Program-made: the position numbers and the translations under genes
The notes under the pieces: model-generated
The model's input: only the letters and a program-made list of their open reading frames with translations
The model's database searches: none
What the model was told of the DNA's origin: nothing
Shown: in pieces, positions 7,580-11,020 of the stretch
How the letters are laid out: each line of letters begins with the position of its first letter
How positions within the stretch are numbered: position 1 is the stretch's first letter
Assembly (NCBI GenBank): GCA_904502015.1
Contig: CAJGEA010000048.1
Location: 1-11,020 of the forward strand
DNA from: an uncultured Clostridia bacterium
GTDB lineage: Bacteria > Bacillota > Clostridia > Oscillospirales > CAG-272
DNA: 11,020 nt
Reading direction: 5' to 3'

Positions 7580-7687
7580 CTTGCGGAATCGTGAGTGGTT
7601 TTGCGGAGCAAAATCGCCATCGCGCCGATGGTGAAAGCCGCTGATAAATCAGCACAAAACGCTGTTTGAAAGATTTATCTTTCAAAC
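7554..7687. repeat. Cluster of five short perfect hairpins between rluD and the HAD gene
   Basis: There are five inverted repeats in 134 bp: 7554-7572 (8-bp stem, 3-nt loop); 7597-7615 (8-bp stem with one G-T, 3-nt loop); 7617-7631 (CCATCG/CGATGG, 3-nt loop); 7640-7653 (GCTGAT/ATCAGC, 2-nt loop); and 7664-7687 (11-bp stem GTTTGAAAGAT/ATCTTTCAAAC, 2-nt loop). The first two cores, TTTCGCGAAGCGAAA and TTTTGCGGAGCAAAA, match at 12 of 15 positions, and two of the differences form a compensated base pair. The last two share the 8-mer GATAAATC in opposite orientations. TTGCGGA occurs twice directly (7581, 7601). This looks like a palindromic repeat element or a structured RNA leader. It is not a coding region, and I do not recognise a named family. 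Confidence 0.75.
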
Positions 7688-8745
7688 TTGCACTCCTCTC
7701 TCAAAAGCTCGAGCAGCTTAGCAAAATCAGCGGGCAGGTCGCAGGTAAAGCGCATGGGTTCACCCGATCGGGGGTGGATCAGCTCCAGCTCCCTCGCGTG
7801 CAGGCATTGACCGTGCAAAAGGGTTGCATGGTGCTTACCGAATCGCGTGCCGTCACCACCGTACACGGGGTCACCCAGCAGGGGATGTCCGCCCGATGCC
7901 ATGTGAACGCGGATCTGGTGGGTGCGCCCCGTTTCCAGTTTGCATTGAATATAGGTAAAGGACTGCCCCCAGTGCGCGCCGAGGGGATAGCGCTCCAGCG
8001 CCGACACGTGGGTAACGGCATCACGGATCGCCGAGCCGCTCCCCAGCCCTGCGCTGCCCATGGGGAAGGTCGCCATTTTTTTGCGATCCACGGGGTTGCG
8101 CCCGATGGGGAGGTTGACCGTCATACGATCCTCGCGCAGATTGCCCACGCAGATGGCGTGATAGACGCGGCTGACGGTGTGGGTTTTCAGTTGGGCGGCG
8201 AGAGCGGTATGGGCGGCGTCATTCTTGGCGACTACCAAAAGTCCGCTCGTGTCCTTGTCGATGCGGTGGACGATGCCGGGGCGGCGAACGCCGCCGATCC
8301 CCGACAGGCTATCGCCACAACGGTACAGCAGCGCGTTGACCAGCGTGCCGCTGTAATTACCGGGCGCGGGATGCACCACCATACCCGTGGGCTTGTTGAC
8401 CACGATGATGTCGCCATCCTCGTACACCACGTCCAGCGGAATGTCCTCGGGCATAGCGTCATACTGTTCAGGCTCGGGGTAGGTAACGGTCAGCACGTCC
8501 CCCTCCCGCAGGCGGGTATTCTTATCAGGGGTAGCGGCGCGGCGGGTCTTCCCTACCACGGTCTCCCACGCGACACATCCTGATTCGATCAGGCGCACCG
8601 CTTCAGCACGGGTTACACCACACGCATCCGAGAGGTAGCGGTCAAGGCGCACGCCCACGCCGTCGGCTCCGACGGTCAGCTCGTCCACTCGCGCGTCTCC
8701 CTCTGCCTCCTCGGGCAGAGCGAACATCGGTTCGTCAATCCTCAT
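7675..8745 (-). CDS. rluD: RluD-family 23S rRNA-type pseudouridine synthase
   Basis: This enzyme isomerises specific uridines in RNA to pseudouridine. RluD-family members usually act on large-subunit rRNA, though paralogue specificity (RluA/C/D) cannot be settled here. The start is ATG 8743-8745 (MRIDEPMF), with GAGGAG 6 nt upstream; an upstream ATG at 8799 would run further into lspA without benefit. The 356 residues contain an S4-type RNA-binding domain (RLDRYLSD near 33-40, to about 90), the KPTGMVVHP segment (118-126), the catalytic loop HRIDKDTSG (160-168) with D163 as expected nucleophile, and LETGRTHQIRVH (270-281). Length is slightly above the usual 300-330 because of an acidic N-terminal extension and a low-complexity Gly/Ser stretch near 230-240. 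It overlaps the end of lspA by 11 bp, so translational coupling is likely. Its stop codon (7675-7677) lies in the tip of a perfect hairpin. Confidence 0.94.
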   Translation of the reverse strand: MRIDEPMFALPEEAEGDARVDELTVGADGVGVRLDRYLSDACGVTRAEAVRLIESGCVAWETVVGKTRRAATPDKNTRLREGDVLTVTYPEPEQYDAMPEDIPLDVVYEDGDIIVVNKPTGMVVHPAPGNYSGTLVNALLYRCGDSLSGIGGVRRPGIVHRIDKDTSGLLVVAKNDAAHTALAAQLKTHTVSRVYHAICVGNLREDRMTVNLPIGRNPVDRKKMATFPMGSAGLGSGSAIRDAVTHVSALERYPLGAHWGQSFTYIQCKLETGRTHQIRVHMASGGHPLLGDPVYGGDGTRFGKHHATLLHGQCLHARELELIHPRSGEPMRFTCDLPADFAKLLELLREECKFER

Positions 8746-9238
8746 GGACGGTCTCCTCGGCGGCGGCCGCCGCCTGCTTTTCGGCACGGGCTTCGGCAAT
8801 CATGGTGCGAATGACCCACAGAAGCATGAGTCCCGCACCCACGCAGACAAAGGAGTCTGCCACGTTGAATACCGCGAAATTGATGAGGCGGAAGTCGATC
8901 ATATCCACCACGTAGCCCAGCGCCACGCGGTCGATCATGTTGCCGATGCCTCCGCCCACGATGAAGGACAGCGACAGGCACTCCATGCGGTCGGTGGGCT
9001 TTTTGACAAGCATATAACCCAAAATGCCGACGATGGCTACCGAGGACACAACCATGAAAAACCAGCGGCTGTCCTTCATCATGCCGAAGGCCGCGCCGGG
9101 GTTCTCCACGTAGGTCAGGTGCAGAACGCCCTCCCACAGCGGTACGGTATCCACCGTTTTGAGGTAGAGGACGGTGAGGTATTTGGTAATCTGGTCGAGA
9201 AAGACCGCTATTGCCATGATGGCAAGCCAAATATACAT
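8735..9238 (-). CDS. lspA: Lipoprotein signal peptidase (signal peptidase II)
   Basis: LspA is an integral membrane aspartyl protease that cleaves prolipoprotein signal peptides just before the lipidated cysteine. The 167-residue product has four hydrophobic segments (about 2-22, 58-78, 86-106, 120-145). Its family signatures are DQITK (15-19), ENPGAAFG (45-52), GGGIGNMIDR (95-104, catalytic D103) and FNVADS (124-129, catalytic D128). A charged Ala/Glu-rich tail follows. I chose ATG 9238 because AAGGA lies about 11 nt upstream. The in-frame ATG at 9250 directly abuts that Shine-Dalgarno, which should make it unusable, although it would add only four residues. The neighbours fit the frequent ileS-lspA linkage; rluD overlaps its 3' end. 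No promoter separates it from ileS, only a terminator-like hairpin. The window's own lipoproteins (e.g. 906-1811 and 3985-6570) are the kind of substrate it processes. Confidence 0.96.
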   Translation of the reverse strand: MYIWLAIMAIAVFLDQITKYLTVLYLKTVDTVPLWEGVLHLTYVENPGAAFGMMKDSRWFFMVVSSVAIVGILGYMLVKKPTDRMECLSLSFIVGGGIGNMIDRVALGYVVDMIDFRLINFAVFNVADSFVCVGAGLMLLWVIRTMIAEARAEKQAAAAAEETVHED

Positions 9239-9256
9239 AGAAACGGTCATCCTTTC

Positions 9257-9297
9257 AAAAAATCACCGAGAGGGGGCGTTGCCCCGACACCCGGTGA
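9257..9297 (-). terminator. Terminator-like hairpin with U-tract immediately before the lspA ribosome binding site
   Basis: Arms TCACCG (9263-9268) and CGGTGA (9292-9297) enclose an inner stem GGGGC/GCCCC (9273-9277 with 9281-9285, loop GTT). Read on the minus strand, the stem is followed directly by six T's (9257-9262) and then GAAAGG, the lspA Shine-Dalgarno. On the + strand it is followed by CGTA and seven T's (9302-9308), so it could stop transcription both ways. It is the most terminator-like structure after ileS, yet it leaves no room for an lspA promoter. Confidence 0.75.
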
Positions 9298-9308
9298 CGT
9301 ATTTTTTT

Positions 9309-9341
9309 GCACGCTCCGCCACCTATGACGGCGGAGCGTGC
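9309..9341. other. Strong 12-bp GC-rich hairpin just after the ileS stop
   Basis: GCACGCTCCGCC (9309-9320) pairs perfectly with GGCGGAGCGTGC (9330-9341) around a 9-nt loop. It starts 12 nt past the ileS stop. On the minus strand it is followed by seven A's rather than T's, so it is not a canonical terminator in that direction. On the + strand six T's lie eight bases after it (9350-9355). It may protect the ileS mRNA 3' end after termination at the neighbouring hairpin, or act with that hairpin as a tandem signal. Confidence 0.6.
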
Positions 9342-9353
9342 GTATGGTGTTTT

Positions 9354-11020
9354 TTACGCGCCAAATACAACCTTATGGCATCTGGGGCAGAGGCAGCCCT
9401 CGCCCTCCTCGCTGACGTCGGCAATGCTGTCGGTCACGAAGGTCCAGCAACGGTCGCACTTCTTACCCTCGGCAGGCTCAACCAGCACGGCGATACCCGA
9501 AACGGTCTCGGCAAACGCGCCCTCGGGAGCCTCTCCCTTGACCACGGTAGCCTGAGAGGTGATGAACATGGTGGGAAGTTCTGCGGCAAAGCCGTTCAGC
9601 ACGGCGTACTGAGCCTCGTCGGCGGTGTAGACCGTGACCTTGGCATCCAGCGACTTACCGATCATCTTGGCGGCGCGGGCCAGCTCCAGCGCCTTCATGA
9701 CGTCGTCACGCAGGGTGAACAGCTCGTCCAAACGGGCGGCCTCGGGGAATACCAGAGCCTCATCATAAACAGGCATCTCGTTCAGGAACACGCTGCGAGC
9801 GTCATCGGCGGCGGCATGGGGCATAGCCTTCCAGATCTCCTCAGCGGTGAAGCAAAGGATGGGAGCCACCAGACGGGTCAGAGCAGACAGAACGGTATAC
9901 ATAGCGGTCTGTGCGGCGCGGCGGGACAGGGATGCCTTGCCGTCGGTGTAGAGACGGTCCTTGGTGATATCCACGTAGAGCTTGGACAGATCACCCGTGC
10001 AGAAATTGTTGATGGCGTTGTAAGCAATGTGGAATTCATAGCCGTTGTAGGCGTCGCGGCAGGTCTTCGTCAGCTCGTTGGTACGGGCGATGACCCACTT
10101 GTCGATCTCGTGGAGATCGGCGTGTGCCACCATATCGGTATCGGGGTTGAAGTCGCCCAGATTGGCCAGCAGGATGCGGGCGGTGTTACGGATCTTACGG
10201 TAGACCTCGGAGAGCTGACGGAAGATGGCATCCGAGCAACGAACGTCCACGTGGTAGTCGCAGGAAGCGGCCCACAAACGGAGAATATCCGAGCCGTACT
10301 TTTTGATGATCTCATCGGGATCGACGCCGTTGCCCAGAGACTTGTGCATGGCGCGGCCCTCGCCGTCCACCACCCAGCCGTGGGTCAGCACCTGCTTGAA
10401 GGGGGCACCGCGATCCAGAGCGCCCACAGAGGTGAGCAGAGAGGACTGGAACCAACCGCGGTACTGGTCTGCGCCCTCCAGATAGACGTCGGCGGGCCAC
10501 AGATCGGGCGTGCGGTACATGAGGCAAGCGTAGTGGGTAGAGCCGGAATCAAACCAGCAGTCCAGCGTATCCTTCTCCTTGGTGAAGGTCTTGCCGCCGC
10601 AATGAGGACAGGTCAGACCCTCGGGGATCAGCTCCATGGCCTCTTTCTCGAACCAGATGTTCGAGCCGAACTCGTCAAAGAGCTTGGAAATCTTGTCGAT
10701 GGACTCGGGCGTGGACACGGGCTTTTCGCACTCGGTGCAGTAGAACACGGGAATGGGCAGACCCCAACGGCGTTGACGGGAGATGCACCAGTCGGATCTC
10801 TCACGGATCATAGACTCCATGCGGTCTCCGCCCCATGCGGGGAACCACTCCACGTTCTCGATCGCCTTGACAGCCTGATCCTTGAAGGATTCAACCGAGC
10901 AGAACCACTGGGGGGTAGCGCGGAAGATGACGGGCTTCTTGCAGCGGTCATGGTGGGGATAGGAGTGCATGATCTCCTCAGAGGCAAAGAGCATGCCTCT
11001 CTCGGCCATGTCGGCCTTGA
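9354..11020 (-). CDS. ileS: Isoleucyl-tRNA synthetase, C-terminal part (5' end outside the window)
   Basis: The frame stays open to the right edge (K-A-D before the Met at 11009), so the gene is cut by the window; about 554 of an expected 900-950 residues are visible. The enzyme charges tRNA-Ile in the cytoplasm. With the Met at 11009 as residue 1, the signs are HSYPHHDRCKKPVIFRAT (15-32), a CxxC...CxxC zinc site (C91, C94, C134, C137), WFDSGSTHY (152-160), GADQYRGWFQSSLL (179-192), an anticodon-binding domain from about 290, and a terminal zinc finger (C518, C521, C541, C544) beginning with the diagnostic CDRCW. The catalytic signature loop reads AMHKS (220-224) where KMSKS is usual. The HIGH motif is upstream of the window. 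Two hairpins follow the stop, and lspA is next in the same direction. T-box control of ileS is common in Bacillota but its leader cannot be seen here. Confidence 0.97.
   Translation of the reverse strand, partial: KADMAERGMLFASEEIMHSYPHHDRCKKPVIFRATPQWFCSVESFKDQAVKAIENVEWFPAWGGDRMESMIRERSDWCISRQRRWGLPIPVFYCTECEKPVSTPESIDKISKLFDEFGSNIWFEKEAMELIPEGLTCPHCGGKTFTKEKDTLDCWFDSGSTHYACLMYRTPDLWPADVYLEGADQYRGWFQSSLLTSVGALDRGAPFKQVLTHGWVVDGEGRAMHKSLGNGVDPDEIIKKYGSDILRLWAASCDYHVDVRCSDAIFRQLSEVYRKIRNTARILLANLGDFNPDTDMVAHADLHEIDKWVIARTNELTKTCRDAYNGYEFHIAYNAINNFCTGDLSKLYVDITKDRLYTDGKASLSRRAAQTAMYTVLSALTRLVAPILCFTAEEIWKAMPHAAADDARSVFLNEMPVYDEALVFPEAARLDELFTLRDDVMKALELARAAKMIGKSLDAKVTVYTADEAQYAVLNGFAAELPTMFITSQATVVKGEAPEGAFAETVSGIAVLVEPAEGKKCDRCWTFVTDSIADVSEEGEGCLCPRCHKVVFGA

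Noticed and set aside
7553..7674. Separate promoter for the HAD gene
   Set aside because: On the minus strand I found no -35/-10 pair with acceptable spacing in the hairpin cluster, so co-transcription with rluD is the simpler reading.
8746..8799. Upstream rluD start at ATG 8799 (18 extra residues)
   Set aside because: It would extend the overlap into lspA to 65 bp with a Pro/Arg-rich leader. ATG 8745 has a well-spaced GAGGAG and the usual short overlap.

Overview
The window looks like chromosomal DNA from a Clostridia-type member of the Bacillota, probably a gut or rumen lineage. The reasons are Shine-Dalgarno sites of the AAGGAG type, two very canonical sigma-A promoters, the linkage of ileS, lspA and an RluD-type pseudouridine synthase, and lipoproteins whose heads sit on low-complexity Glu/Thr or Pro-Ala-Glu-Asp-Thr-Ser stalks. 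That placement rests on style and gene content, not on a phylogenetic marker.

Left part (1-1811, + strand): the 3' end of a gene encoding at least 26 Glu-Thr repeats followed by a small beta-rich domain; a strong intrinsic terminator; a near-perfect extended -10 sigma-A promoter; and a complete lipoprotein gene with a 21-bp minisatellite stalk and a second, different beta-rich head. It ends in another strong terminator, convergent with metG.

Middle (1875-6657, - strand): metG (methionyl-tRNA synthetase with its own C-terminal tRNA-binding domain), and upstream of it a large secreted lipoprotein. That lipoprotein has a GH71/GH99-like glycosidase-type domain, a CBM9/DOMON-like beta-sandwich and a further C-terminal beta-sandwich. 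It has its own extended -10 promoter.

Right part (6686-11020, - strand): in transcription order, the 3' half of ileS, lspA, an rluD-type pseudouridine synthase overlapping lspA by 11 bp, and a Cof-type HAD hydrolase. lspA and rluD are clearly coupled. A terminator-like hairpin with a U-tract sits directly against the lspA ribosome binding site, so these genes appear to depend on read-through from ileS. Between rluD and the HAD gene lies a compact run of five short perfect hairpins that contains the rluD stop codon and supplies the HAD gene's only good Shine-Dalgarno.

Functionally the window combines translation genes (two class I tRNA synthetases, an rRNA-type pseudouridine synthase) with lipoprotein biology: LspA is the enzyme that would cleave the signal peptides of the lipoproteins encoded here. 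I see no CRISPR array, tRNA, rRNA, transposase or phage gene. The least explained parts are the stalked lipoproteins and the hairpin cluster at 7554-7687; nothing here proves a new multi-gene system.
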